Shown here: positions 1-12,002 of the stretch, one piece after another
Layout of the letters: each line of letters begins with the position of its first letter
Numbering within the stretch: the stretch's first letter is position 1
Position numbers and translations under genes: made by a program
NCBI GenBank assembly: GCA_944739405.2
Contig: OX123182.2
Location: forward strand, 44,145,598 to 44,209,597
Direction: 5' to 3'
DNA length: 64,000 nucleotides
Source: Euclidia mi
Lineage: Eukaryota; Arthropoda; Insecta; Lepidoptera; Erebidae
Notes under the pieces: model-generated
Database searches by the model: none
What the model was told of the DNA's origin: nothing
The model's input: the letters and a program-made list of their open reading frames with translations, nothing else

Positions 1-556
1 CTAAAAACAAAAAATATGAAATATAATCATGCCTATACCATTTCTTGATAAAAGGACTATCCAACTCAAAAATTCAAGCCAAACCTGAAATAAGCACGTT
101 CAACCACACTCTTAAGTATTTAGTAGATATTGTTTCTGCATAAAAACCTTTTGTACAAAGCATGGTACAGTTTTCCACACACTATAGATAAATTTAAAAC
201 AAATAATTTTGACAGAAATTGTCGTTAATGCTTAATATTTGTCTCAAATTTGCTTTGAATAATTCCACTAGGTATTAATAATATTGACAAAAAGAAAGCT
301 ATTTCCAGGTATGATTTAATTAATGATTCCAAGTAATATGTTAGATATGTTACAAAATAAATGTATGTGTTTGTTAATATCAGACATAAGAAAACTTCTT
401 CATAAAGTAAGAAACACGTGTATTTCTTTCGCAACAAATAACTCAATTTGTGTAATGTAGAAGTTATGTCGGGTAATAAGGTGTATATAGGTAGGTTGTT
501 TCTATAAAGGAATAAAGTAGGTCACAGATATCTCTATTTATATAATATGGTAAATA
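1..556. other. AT-rich non-coding stretch
   Basis: No gene, recognisable repeat or RNA gene was seen. The only open frame over 70 codons is a low-complexity frame rich in Leu, Tyr and Ile on the minus strand, typical of chance ORFs in AT-rich DNA. Confidence 0.5.
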
Positions 557-793
557 ATGGAAATATACACTGTGACGTCAATCCTTGACGCATCACTCGG
601 CCCGGTCGACCCCGCCGCCCGCGCCCTGCAACGGACAATAAATACGGCCGCGCGGCGATGGGACCCCTCTTTTTGCTGCCTTCAGACCGAGCTAAGTGAC
701 CAGCTTTCCCTGACGACCACCGGGCAGGCGGACCCTCAACAAATCCCTTACCATCACCGAATCACGCGACCCTGTTTATATCTTTTCGAATAA
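557..793. other. GC-rich island with a CRE-like TGACGTCA site
   Basis: About 210 bases are strongly GC-rich and CpG-rich between AT-rich flanks. A palindromic TGACGTCA (CREB/ATF-type site) lies near its left edge at about 572. A 78-codon frame crosses it on the plus strand, but its composition (Ala, Arg, Pro, Thr) merely reflects the GC content and no domain is recognisable. It could be an exon or promoter of a host gene whose other exons lie outside the window, or a repeat fragment. No convincing pair of splice sites was identified. Confidence 0.3.
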
Positions 794-2822
794 CATTATT
801 TTTAGTAATTTTTTCGTAAGTAAAACGCTTTGCCAAATGATGTTTAGATTTACTTGACGAATTAATTCAATATTTATTGTAACATTCAACTCAAGTTTTT
901 TCATTTTTAAACACCCCCTAAGTAGGGATAACGTTACAGTGGACACCTGGTAGGTCTCCTATGTTACAACACATACCCTTAAATAAGTCTATTATCGTGA
1001 GTAAGAGCCGCTAAATAAAATTGTATTATGTATACAAATCGCGAAAGCTTTTAAAATCGATTATTGATGGTAGGAATTCAAATGCAATTCAAGAGCAATA
1101 TATGTATTCGATGTGTACAAACTATTCAATGCCTTTCAGCGAGACAAATCAAGACAAATAAATTATTACAAAATAATGATGTACTTAATGCTTCTGTAGT
1201 GAAATATATTTTTATACCCAGCTTTTGAGCAGCGAATTCATTGTGCCATTATGAGTAAAACGCGATGATCATTTGATGGTTTTACAATCAAATGTATCAA
1301 ACATAGTACTAAGCCTTACATAAAAGAAGGAATACAATAATTACCAGATTTTGATCATTTTGTCGACTTTTCAATGAAGCTAATATTATTTCAATTTTAT
1401 ATTCACTATTCAAAGGAATTTTAAAGACATATGGCTCAACAAAAAAGTTGCGTTAGTCTACCTAAAATAACTTTTAAACAGCTAGAATGAGTAATATGAT
1501 TAGTACTTACACGATTTATAATAAGCAAATCTTTTATGCTGATACGAGGATCATTCTCTTAACGTTAAACCTAGAATTTACACAATTTATTAGGTTTTAA
1601 TATATTAACAGTTAATGCTGCACAATATGATATATTTAAATGATTTTGACGCTTGAGTTTCGCAACGGGAACCAGCTGAAAACCAGCGTCTCGCCATAAC
1701 GATCTGGCACATACTGACTGGAATGCCTGGTTAATGCAAATGAGATACACAATATGGACTACTCTGACGTTTATTCCCCTTTTTTATGTTTCCCTTTTCT
1801 TATTTTTAGTTTTAAGTAATGTCTTATAGTGCATGGTTGCAGTAACAAAAATATACTTCTTTCAGAATTGTTTTCTATTTCGTGCAGTTAACAGTGCACG
1901 AGACAGGTGCTTAACCTCTTGTTGTGTGTGTATACATACATTTTTTTTATGGATGTACTATACAGAGTACAAACTAACAATAGTGCTTCAGACCGAGACA
2001 CAATATTGTCGGTTTTACGAAGTTTTTGAACAGTTATCTAGTTCTTTGTATATTTAACGTAATTTTTAGCATTTGTAGCAGCTCTTTAGGAAGACAAATA
2101 TTATAAAAATAGTTTGACTTCTGTGAGTACATTAGGCTTTGATTAAGTATTACAAAAATATGTTCAAAATGTTAAATGTTTGATTTATGTATCAAAAAAA
2201 TAAAATATTCCCTTTTAAATTCAAATGAGTGAAACAATAATTATTAAACTGAGTGGTTTAGACTTCTAAAGTTTAGTCAACATGGATAAATGCGCAAGTT
2301 ACGTTGTCAATGTACTTTTTACAATAGGAAGCACTACGAAAATGCTAATAAAAATCTTTCATACACACACGGTTAATTAATAAACCTAAGGGAATTTTTA
2401 TTTTACTATAATAACCACTTTAGAAAACACACACGGGCAAAAAACGATACGTAAACAGGTTGCATGTAAAGATAAACTTATAAACTATATGTCATTATTA
2501 TCGTACAGTCCTCATCTTGGCTCTTGGATGTTAATATATTGTTAATCCTAGACTAGACTCAACTCATCACTTGAACTACGCTCAAAGTACACCCTTGCAC
2601 TAGTACCTCTGCTTATCCGCTCCAAAATCGCCGGCTACGTGTTTTTCAAGCTCGATGACTTGAACCATATCCACGTACTGCCTCTTTTACCCAGGGGATC
2701 GGGCAAAACGGGTCAATTAAAAAAATGAAAAAGATTGCGTGCGTAGCCGTGGGCATCCTCTAGTAACTTATATGAGAAGCAGGTTTCGACTTTCAAACAA
2801 TATGACTTGATATAATATGAAC
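794..2822. other. AT-rich non-coding stretch
   Basis: No coding potential or recognised element was seen. A somewhat GC-richer patch at about 1650-1735 contains the words 'accagctgaaaaccagcg' and may be a decayed repeat, but it could not be assigned. A (TG)n-like tract lies at about 1920-1935. Confidence 0.4.
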
Positions 2823-2906
2823 CTTTTAAGACTGATTGTCCTAATCTTAAAAGCCATCACTGTTTATTGTGATGACTTTTAATATTAGAACAATAATTCT
2901 TAAAAG
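2823..2906. repeat. 84-nt near-perfect hairpin
   Basis: Two 38-nt arms (2823-2860 and 2869-2906) pair around an 8-nt loop at 2861-2868. The inner 26 bp have only three mismatches (ATTGT-CTAAT-TTAAAAG-CATCAC blocks), and the pairing continues outward through a CTTTTAAGA block after a 3-nt internal mismatch. Length and small internal loops resemble a microRNA precursor, but a short foldback transposon remnant is equally possible. Only the secondary-structure potential is seen; no expression evidence exists here. Confidence 0.6.
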
Positions 2907-5036
2907 CTAGTTGCAGGCATCCCAAGAGGCGTTTTTCCATTGAACAATGCGGCGTTCAGACCTTGTGCACATTGATGACCATAGCACAGGGCGGGATCAT
3001 TCAGCATCTTCAGGTCGGAATCTTTAAGAAAAACTGACCTTGCTGCATTTATAGAGCTTCCGAAGACATATCAAGGGATTTTTAAGGCTTTAGTCTTGTG
3101 AAAATTGTTTTCGGAATGCCTTAATACTTTAAACGTACCTATGTGAAATTTGCGCATGATTGTCATAATTTTTATTTTTATTCATTTCCCAGATTGTGTC
3201 ATGATAACACTACTGTGTGCGGATATAAGAGTGACACAGGCATAAATTTTAACAACGAACAATTAGGTTTTGTTCATATAAGATGTATCTACCCTTTTAT
3301 GGAGAACTTAAGCTGAAACAAAAATAAAATAGGTTTTCAGCTTAAAATTATTACACATAAGATTTCTTTATACACCGCTATTATTAACATATAAAGTGTT
3401 TATTAAATACATACATAATTGATGAAGGTGGGTCACGACTCTCATAAACATTGATAATATTTAATTAAACCAATGAATGTGTTTACACACCTACTGCACA
3501 AAGTAACGTAGCTAACAAATATGTACATATATTTTCTAAATTACCAATTCTCTCAGTACAGTCTTAGATTACCGTTACATAACATGCGACTGTAGATCGT
3601 TTCTAAGCTAACGTATCACTGATATCTTCCTAAGCTCATACGAGCGTTGTACACCATTGAGCTCTAGTCAGTGTCCGGGGTGGCTAATGGGCGGATGCGG
3701 GCGACCCACAATCCCTCCGATTCAAATGTAATGTATCGATGTATACTGCAATTCCTTATCTTGGATTCACATCGTTTAATTTCCACATCAATAATATGAA
3801 TGTCTAAGCGCTGATGAGTCTCAACTAATAGTTGTAATAAATAGTAAAATGACAGGGTGATGCTTATCAAACACATAATTTGGGGCTGTAGAAAATAAAA
3901 TACTGGCCGGCATAAAATCTCATTCATATGAAACATTTTTTATTTTATATATTTTTGTAACTGTTCTAAATTGTCATTATGCTCATTATTCAATGCTTTC
4001 ATAACTTTGAAATGCTTGCCTTGTGTTCCAAGGATTTAATTGATGTCCTTGCAAGGCACCGTGCTGGAAAAGATTGATATATCGAAGAATGAAAATAAAA
4101 CAGTCAGGGACATTTTACGTTAGTCATACATCACGTGGTTTTACGAATATATATAAATAACCTTCATGCTCTCCAAATCAAACGAAGTTGGACAAATGGA
4201 AAGACCATTAATTAATGTCTAATACAATAGAATATATCTTTGTAGCGAGAACAAAGAAGAATTCACATAAATTGAGACGCGGTTGAAATATCACACAAGG
4301 CTGTTCGATATTATGATTCACCTCGTAATTCATTTCCAAAACATAACCACTAAACTACTCATCAAAAATATTTTATTACCAGCAATCATGACACAAATAC
4401 TTCCCCGCAATAAATAACACAACATTAATTATCACAATAATCCCATAAAAGACTTTGAACAATAAAAACTCTGTTCAAAGCGCCTAATAAATGCGTCCTC
4501 TATTTAATAAATATGCCATTATGCGAGCTCAGCCCACTAGAGTAAATAGAGGAATGGGCTATCTTTCGCCTAAAAGAGACGGCCACATCTGGCACTTGCC
4601 AGATTATGTTGGTAAAATTCAATAATCTTTAGAGAGCCGACTGAGGAAGATAGCCATTGCAAGTTTTTTTCGGCGGCTGAAGAAGTTCTACGACTTTGGT
4701 AATCAAATTTGCGTATGTACAGTCCCGTTACAATTGAGTTCGGCAAACTTTTTGAACGTTCTTTGCATAAAAATAAATAAGTAGGTAGTGTTGGCGAGTC
4801 AACAACGACAAAACACGCGTTTGAATGTGGCTCGAATGTATGATGTCCTTTGTATACATGGCGTGGTATGAGTGCTTACATGTGATATAATACTAACATT
4901 AACTTGCACATCTTATTTCGTTTCGTGGTTCATTAAATCGAATAAATTCTGATTTATTCACGTTTTTGAGTTTTTATAAGACTAAAAAAAGTGAAGAAAT
5001 GTAACTATTTTATGTCAAATTTCAGGTTTTATATTT
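2907..5036. other. AT-rich non-coding stretch
   Basis: No gene is seen. A short inverted repeat lies at about 3310-3347 (TAAGCTGAAA against TTTTCAGCTTA) and another at about 4454-4480 (CTTTGAAC against GTTCAAAG). A small GC-richer patch at 3660-3720 produces a 90-codon minus-strand frame without recognisable domains. Confidence 0.4.
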
Positions 5037-5040
5037 TAAA

Positions 5041-5215
5041 TAGCTGTTTCCCGCGGTTTCACCCGCGTCCTGAGGTAACTACTTCGGTTAATTTATAGCC
5101 TTAATTACCCCTTGGTACATTAGCTATCTGCCAGTGAACGTCCCGTCAAAATCGGTCCAGCCGTTCCAGAGATTAGTGAAAACAAACAGACAGACAGACA
5201 GACAAAAATTAAAAA
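5041..5215 (+). repeat. Retroposon 3' end (RTE/SINE type) with CAGA tail
   Basis: The block opens with 'ttcccgcggtttcacccgcg', passes through 'aaaatcggtccagccgttcc' and ends in four or five CAGA units followed by an A-rich tail. These words are characteristic of a very abundant lepidopteran RTE-related 3' end. Only the 3' part is present and there is no coding sequence. Assignment rests on remembered family motifs, not on an alignment. Confidence 0.65.
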
Positions 5216-5276
5216 AAAAAACATTTCGGTATAAATGTACCGTGTATACATCCATATGCATTTAGTACATACATAC

Positions 5277-5393
5277 ATAAAAACTCACGCCTTTTTCCCG
5301 TCGGGGTAGGCAGAGACAACGGAACGCCACTTGCATCTATCCTTACAAACCTCACGCGCTTCCTCTACATTCATTACTCTGTTCATACATGCA
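5277..5393 (-). pseudogene. LINE ORF2 extreme C-terminus (34 codons)
   Basis: On the minus strand this fragment encodes the last 34 or so residues of a LINE polyprotein, including EEAREVCKDRCKWRSVVSAY, with a stop at 5285-5287. It is a paralogue of the longer fragment at 31875-32177, which ends with the same residues. The Glu-Ala-Arg-Glu and Trp-Arg-Ser-(Ile/Val)-Val-Ser-Ala-Tyr-Pro signature is typical of an abundant lepidopteran LINE tail. It is severely 5'-truncated, consistent with incomplete reverse transcription, and a short (ACAT)n-like tract follows the 3' end. Confidence 0.7.
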
Positions 5394-5399
5394 TTAAGT

Positions 5400-8223
5400 A
5401 AAAAGAGGTTATTTTAATATTATAAACAGACACTCCAATTTAAGATATTTATGTCTATAGATTACCATAAGGAATAAATATAATGAAATAATAAATTAAT
5501 TGAATTAAAATATCATATCATGCCTACCTAATTTTAAGTAAATTTCATCGTGAACTTAGCAGAATACTTGGATAATATTACACAGAGTATTCGTAAATAG
5601 TTATAAATTGGCCAGCTCAAGTAAATCAACAAACGTTACGGCACTTAATTTACTTTCAACGTAGAATTTGTTTAAAGCGCTTATATACAAATCAATGTAA
5701 CTACATATTTTCCCGAAAACAAAATAAACAGACGAAGTTGAGCAATTTGAATATGTATTGTATGGATCATGAATATTATTACGATGTACAATACCCCAAA
5801 CATAAATATCCTTCCCTTTGATCTTTCGGCAATAACCTATACGAATGTAGATACTTTGTATGTACTAGTATATGCCTATGGAAATTAATAGGAATTCAGT
5901 CGCTATCGTTAAGACTAAGCGATGTACAAAATTATCATATTGTAATCGATTCCTGTTTCATCTCGCATAAGCATCGTAACGGGCCATTTACTTACTTGAA
6001 TCTCGTAAAAACATTGAATTCCTTATTGTTTCTCACAAGCTAAAAGTCTTTTAGCATACTAAACGTTGACATATTTTCACATAGTTTTCAGTCAATATAC
6101 GCCTTAAAGAATTGGTATGTTGCTTTTAAACGCAATTTAGAAAGCCGTACAAAATAAAAATTACCCAAGATTATGAATGCCACTTTTAATATTTTCGAGC
6201 TATTTTAAACTGTGTAATTATTTCGGTGTCATCTTATGATATCATGTATCTGGATTTTCAAAGATGGACACGAAATATCGGTACGTATGTAGCAAAAGTG
6301 GTGAAGCCCACACTGTATGCATATTACGATATTACTCTCGAGGAGGACTATTCATCTATTCATAGTTGAGATCACAAGCAAAGTAGGGCTGCTTAAAGAT
6401 TGAAAAATGGGATGGTAACTTAAATTTTAAAGAAAACTTTTTATGTACATTTTTATAAAGACGGTAATAATGAAAGGAGCAGTTTATTTATAAAATAACC
6501 TTAAATTATACACAAAATGGTTTTCTTTTTCTGATAACTGTGAAAACAATTTTATTTCTGAAAAAACAAATGAAATATTCATAAAAAATCATTAAACTGT
6601 ATATTAAAGAACAATGCATATTAAACCTGCCAAACTGTCATAATACTAGCATTTGTTAAAAAAAAACAGCTCCACAACATATACCTAAGCAAAAACATTT
6701 GTAAAATCATTCATCACTGTTAAAATGCCATTTTACTTAGCCGACAGGTAACAACTATTGTTTGCTGTACTTTACATCATGCAAGTAACTCAAAGTTGCA
6801 ATAAGGAACAGCCCCCATCAACCTGTCGCATACAGCGTGCTTACACTCATATGGTTTCACGAGCCAATATTATGCTGATAAGGCTTTTCAGTGGCATATA
6901 AAATATATGCGACTGTTCACACCCACACTTACATCAAACCGAATGCCAAGTATATGATAATTTTACACCTTTTAATACGACTGGGATATAACAGTAAACT
7001 AATTTACGAAAGCTTAAAGTTTGAAAGCGCTGTTATCATATTATGGCGAACGAACAAGGAAGGCACTTACTATCGTGTGCCACGAAATATGTCACCAAAA
7101 TCATTCAAAGATCATGTACACATATAACTTTGAAAATAAAAGGCATTACGACTACTCAGGCTCTGGTGATAGATTGGAAAATTGTTGTACATACATATAA
7201 TTCGTAGAACATAAAGTAAAAAATATACGTAGATTTAAGAGAAATGTTTTAAAATACCAGTTTGAAATAAAAACAAAGTGCTCGTAGTTTTACCCAATTA
7301 ATCGGTACTTTAAGCATTTGAAACCAGATACGTTGTATATTTGCTAGATCGGCATAATCTGTGCATAGATTATTACTATTAAATTTATAAAAGACATTTT
7401 GTTATGTCCCAAATGCAAATTTCCATGTATTATGCTTGCATGACTTATTCGGTTACAATCGAGGCTATCCCGAGCATCATATCCACCTAAATTAGATTAC
7501 ATATAAAAATATACGCATAAAGAAACCATCGATAAGAATTCCTGCAACCAGAAAATTAATCTGCCAGGTTGTGTTGTTTAATGTGTGTTGTATATTTTGT
7601 TGTATATGAATGTAATTTGTAATCCGCACTTTAATTTTTATTTGAAGTAAGAAGTTTATTTTATGCGAATAGCAGCACATCACATTTATATCAGTCAATG
7701 ATACTTAGCTCTCCCATTTTGATAAATTGCTGAACGTCATTAATATACGCGAAGTCGGCTCAGCGTATTACATAAGATAAAGTGGGTTAAGTAGCTTTTT
7801 TGTTGGTTTATAGAAATCATAACGAGGTTATCACAATATTGATAGCTTGGGCGTCTTAAGTGTCTATTACTTTTTATGACTCTTGTATTTATTTTTTCGT
7901 AAAAACGAGGTAAATAGCGACATGGCGTGTAACAGCTACTTACTTTTTACATTTATTCCTTTTCATACTCGACTCAGGACGTCTGCATATTTAATACTTT
8001 CATTCACTCGCCTTTTAAATTTATTTACGTTATTCTATGGTTCCTACGTGACTTTTGTTAAAAATTTAAATTCTTTGTTTTAGTTTTTAATAAAATGTAC
8101 ACAATATTTTGATTTTGTAGCCGTTATGAGGCGTCTAAACCACAAGTTATATTGTGGGTTGAAAACATTGGTACTAAGATTTTAAACAGAGTAATAATTC
8201 ATCAATAAATCCTTAAACTAAAA
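5400..8223. other. AT-rich non-coding stretch
   Basis: No convincing gene is seen. Frames of 66-78 codons at 6891-7127 (plus), 7492-7698 (minus) and 7883-8083 (plus) have Ile/Tyr/Lys/Asn-rich compositions and no motifs, and I consider them chance. Confidence 0.4.
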
Positions 8224-8559
8224 ATGTCAATAGTAACGAAGACTGAAGCGTTGTCTGGAAGTCAACAAAAGGCATACAGCGGTACTATCTACTATCCAGT
8301 TGGAGTGAGACCGGGCGCATGTTTTATAGATATAATACACTTATGCGTACGTCACAATGTCTTTCGTAACACTATAATATACAACGTCAACGAGGTATTT
8401 ATCAAAAGATTTATACAAAAGCAAAATAATTATATCGTTTTATTTGTATCCCCTAAAACCTTAAAATATCTGTCCGGTAATAGCATATGTGACGGTAACA
8501 CAGAAATAAATATTTCACAAGCTAAACTTATAAAGAGAGGCCTAAAATCGATAAATTAG
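8224..8559 (+). CDS. Hypothetical 111-codon ORF
   Basis: An ATG-initiated frame of 111 codons in AT-rich DNA, preceded by A-rich sequence (aaactaaaaATG). The product is hydrophilic with a mixed composition, two Cys-containing stretches and no signal peptide, membrane segment or recognised motif. There is no visible splice structure and no neighbour of known function. It is longer than most chance ORFs nearby but could still be chance, or a remnant of an unrecognised element. No function is proposed. Confidence 0.2.
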   Translation: MSIVTKTEALSGSQQKAYSGTIYYPVGVRPGACFIDIIHLCVRHNVFRNTIIYNVNEVFIKRFIQKQNNYIVLFVSPKTLKYLSGNSICDGNTEINISQAKLIKRGLKSIN

Positions 8560-8639
8560 TATTTTTATCTGCGGAAAAAAGTAGGTATACCAACTGGACT
8601 GCAAAGATACTCCATTGCAGTATGAGAAGCCTCCCATCA

Positions 8640-9293
8640 ACCTAGATAGTTAATTAGATATTGACTAAGAAATAAAGAAGGTATATGAAAAGATGGACGC
8701 AGAATATACCGACTAGTGTTCCAAAGATTCGTGATGGGGGGCTTAGTAACCGTGGATTTGATTTTCACCCACGGTGAAGCTAAGCGGGATCCCGGGAGGG
8801 GACGCTCCACGTGGGCTTGCGTGAGGCCTGCGTAGGATGCGTCCATAGATGCGGGTGCAGGGGACAGTTCTGTCTATCCCTCGCAGTCGGTTGCGGGCGC
8901 GGGAGGAGAGGCGTGTCGGTGTTGCGTTGCTGCGCGACCAAATGGGGGCGCACCATTGTTGCGTCGCGGTGGGGCCGCAGAGGAAGAGGAGATGTGGTGT
9001 TGCGTTGCCGTCCTCCCTATCCTCTGCGGCCCACGGGTGTTTTGGCGGCGGAGCCCAACACCTTCATCCGCCGCCAAGGGGGTTTCGTTCGGGGCCCGCC
9101 TGACCATCTGGCGGGCCAATACCCGTCGGGGGTAGCGAGGAATGCTTCGGTGAAACCCTACTCTCCGACACATGGGTACATGAGGAGCACGGGTTGGTTT
9201 TTAGTCAATAAGAATCTGACAGTCCCCTTCATCCTTCCCCCCAGGGCGAAGGGCCTCCATGAGGAATTTCCAACCCGACACCAAAAAAAAAGG
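8640..9293 (+). repeat. GC-rich retroposon 3' region with poly-A tail
   Basis: This stretch is strikingly GC-rich compared with its flanks and ends in an A-tract at about 9283-9291. Just before the tail comes 'gggttggtttttagtcaata' and then a 'ccttcccccca' block, a motif order I associate with the 3' untranslated region of a widespread lepidopteran non-LTR retrotransposon. Open frames of 195, 99 and 84 codons run through it on both strands, but they reflect the GC bias and show no domain. The 5' boundary is uncertain. Confidence 0.5.
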
Positions 9294-10187
9294 AGAACGC
9301 TGTCCCCGTCGTTAAATCGGTTTGAGTGCATAATTCGTATATATGACTATTGCATGCTGCAGAGTGGACGCTTGGATGCAAATCCAGACAGTTTGTAAGA
9401 GCTTACATTTTGCATGTTACATGTTATAGGATACGTAATGGAACGAAAACGGATGAAATTGTAATTTATTGGGATGGAACTACATGTGTATATGTCGCAG
9501 AAATCGTATAATATTGCATTATACAAACGGCGTCATCTGTTTATTAGTTGTAGTCAGTGTTATAAACAATGGCTAATTTAAAAAAGTGATACAGTAGAAT
9601 TAAGTTGTTAATATAGAGTAAACTTAGTAAGTTATGTAAGGGAGTCAAGGAGCATGTATGATGACACTGAACGAAATAAAGAAATGTGTGTGTGACCTCA
9701 AAAACTGTTGTTGATGAAAATATTATTCGTTCCTTTTCAGTTGACAGATTTGAAGACAGTTTAATATTTTTCTTATTTATTTAGAGTATTACCATTAATT
9801 AAAAGGAGCCTTAAATTTTTTTGACATCAAAAGCACTAATTTAGGGCCAGTATCCGTGCTACGAAAACATTAATGCAGCTAATAATTATGCTGCTTATTC
9901 ATGCAATGTTCGTTTCGACGGATAATATCGAACTACGAGAATAATATCCTGCTTATTGATAAATTCCAACGCAGCTTCAACGGCTACTAACTAATACAAG
10001 ACTGTCTAGCCGATCATGTAACGTTTGCACTTACGCTTAGGATCGATCCAGAGGTTCGATCGTAAGCGTAAGTGGTGCTGTTCACACTAAGAATTCTTAG
10101 AATTATTAGCTTTGTTAGAAAATTCTCTGTAACACTAAGACCAGTTTTTTAATACAAGTAGAAGTGTCAGAAAAAAAAAAATGAAAC
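9294..10187. other. AT-rich stretch left of the Helitron palindrome
   Basis: No gene is visible. The stretch contains the hairpin at 10028-10074 and ends in an A-tract immediately left of the palindrome arm. Confidence 0.4.
10028..10074. repeat. 47-nt hairpin, 19-bp stem
   Basis: CACTTACGCTTAGGATCGA at 10028-10046 pairs with 10056-10074 with one mismatch across a 9-nt loop. It is GC-richer than its flanks and lies about 115 bp outside the Helitron inverted-repeat arm. It could be a small foldback element or a structural remnant; its role is unknown. Confidence 0.6.
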
Positions 10188-11460
10188 ATAGAATGTGTAA
10201 TGCAAATATACATTTTTATACGTTACTTGCTTTTGTGAAATAGTAAATAAGTAGCAAAGAATATATTTTATGAAATGATAGGGTTACTATAATAAATAAT
10301 AAGTAAAGTAAATCTTATAGAAAATAGATTTCCATCAAATATTATTAATGAAGGCAAATTAAAATGTTTAATGAACGCTAATTAAAATTTGCGCTTTTTT
10401 ACTGCGCTTATGAGCCCAACCGCAGGATTAACTATTAGTTGCATAAAACACAACGAATAAAACTTTCATCACCTCATGAAGTTGATAATAAAATAATTAC
10501 CAATATAAATAAATATTAACGAGTTTATTTCGTTTATCTACTTTAATGGATAAGTATGATAGGATTATTATATCTCAAAGATATGGCGATGCTACGTTTT
10601 ATTTGCTCTCTCATCAAAAAATGTTTTGCCCTAACGACAGACCCCTATAATCCGATTTACGGTTTGGCACGATCTTATAATTTATAATATCAAGACGGCT
10701 GTAATTTCAAAGCATCGCTTTTGGGTGGAAATAAAAATTCGATTTTGACCCTCTTAAATATTAAACCTAGCCATAAATATAGCGTTTTAATATTCGTATC
10801 CTGTTTTGGAATACATGAAAATTTTAAATTTTCATTTATTGGAGGACTACGAGTTTAAATCCTAATAGGATTATAAAAGTTGGTTTGTTTCCCGCCGTTG
10901 TTTTCCTCAAAGTTTGGTATTATACGGTGATCTGTGTTTTAAAACATTATTCAACACCCGGTACCCAAAACTACTTATAGAACAGTATTGCATAATAAAC
11001 ATAACAGATAAAAAAATATATAATAAAATTATGTAACTATCTCAGTCTAAGGAATTATATCTTATAAATTGTACTGGTAAAAACGTCATGAAATCTGTCT
11101 ATCCCTTTACCAGCGAGGCGGACTATGGCTTGACCTTGACCCAACTGTGGCATGATTTTAAAAACTTTCCTGTCACGTGATATTTCTCTCAGTGATTAAA
11201 TAACATTATGCGGCAATAATATATAATGAAATATTGCCGCAAACGAAGAAGAGAATAAGGTGACATATATAGTTTACTTTTGTTACAAAGACAAAGACAT
11301 TTTTTGCTTAAACTGTGTTTACAATGGTGTTTAACAATATTTTATGGTGTCAACAGTCTACCCATTCGGACGTTGCAAATAGTATAACAAAATCAAGCTA
11401 TCTATTTTTAGCAAAGTGAGTAAAATGCATTTTCCATTAACCATATTTTAAGTACCCTTT
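10188..11460. repeat. Outer part of left arm, non-coding
   Basis: Sequence of the inverted-repeat arm distal to the Helitron 3' repeats, duplicated at about 18440-19710. No recognisable domain is present. A 100-codon frame exists only in the right-arm copy (19040-19342, minus) and is broken here by one substitution, so it is unlikely to be a gene. The actual 3' terminus of the Helitron (CTRR preceded by a hairpin) was not identified. Confidence 0.4.
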
Positions 11461-11479
11461 TTGAATGAAATTGCATCCA

Positions 11480-11990
11480 GTTTTTTTATTTTTAACCGAC
11501 TTCAAAAAAAAAAAGGAGGTTCTCAGTTTGACCTGTATGTATGTATGTATGTATGTATGTATGTTTGTTTGTCCGCGATTATCTCGCGTTTGGCTGAACC
11601 GATTTTGATGCGGTTTTCAGAAAAGTATTTGTTACACTTAGGAGAAGGTTTTAGGCCCTTAACCGACTTCAAAACAAGAAGGTTCTGAGTTTGACCTGTA
11701 CATGTAAGTTTGCCCACGATTAGCTCGAGTTTGGCTAAACCGATTTTTATGCGGTTTTCAGAAAAAATGTATTTGTTACACTTAGGAGAAAGTTTTAGTA
11801 TTTTAACCGACTTAAAAAAAAGAAGGTTCTCATTTTGAATCGTATATGTGTAAGTTTGCCAGCGATGAACTCAAGTTTGGCTCAACCGATTTTGCGGTTG
11901 ATGCGGTTTTCAAAAAAACGTATTTGTTACACTTAGAAAAAAAATAGTATTTTAAGCGACTTAAAAAAAGATTTTCTAAACAAATGAAGT
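11480..11990 (-). repeat. Three tandem ~160-bp repeats of Helitron 3' region, left arm
   Basis: Three degenerate units each contain 'accgacttcaaaa' (or a close variant), an 'aaggttct' block, 'gtttggct..accgatttt', 'gcggttttcagaaaa' and 'tatttgttacacttag'. The first unit contains a (TATG)n stretch at about 11537-11562. The motif set is a common lepidopteran repeat. The array sits directly 3' of the helicase reading frame on the minus strand and is mirrored in the other arm. Confidence 0.8.
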
Positions 11991-12002
11991 CGGTGAAAGA
12001 AT

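Noticed and set aside
8811..9398. 195-codon ORF and overlapping 84- and 99-codon ORFs
   Set aside because: GC-rich retroposon tail; Arg/Gly/Pro-rich products, open on both strands, with no motif.
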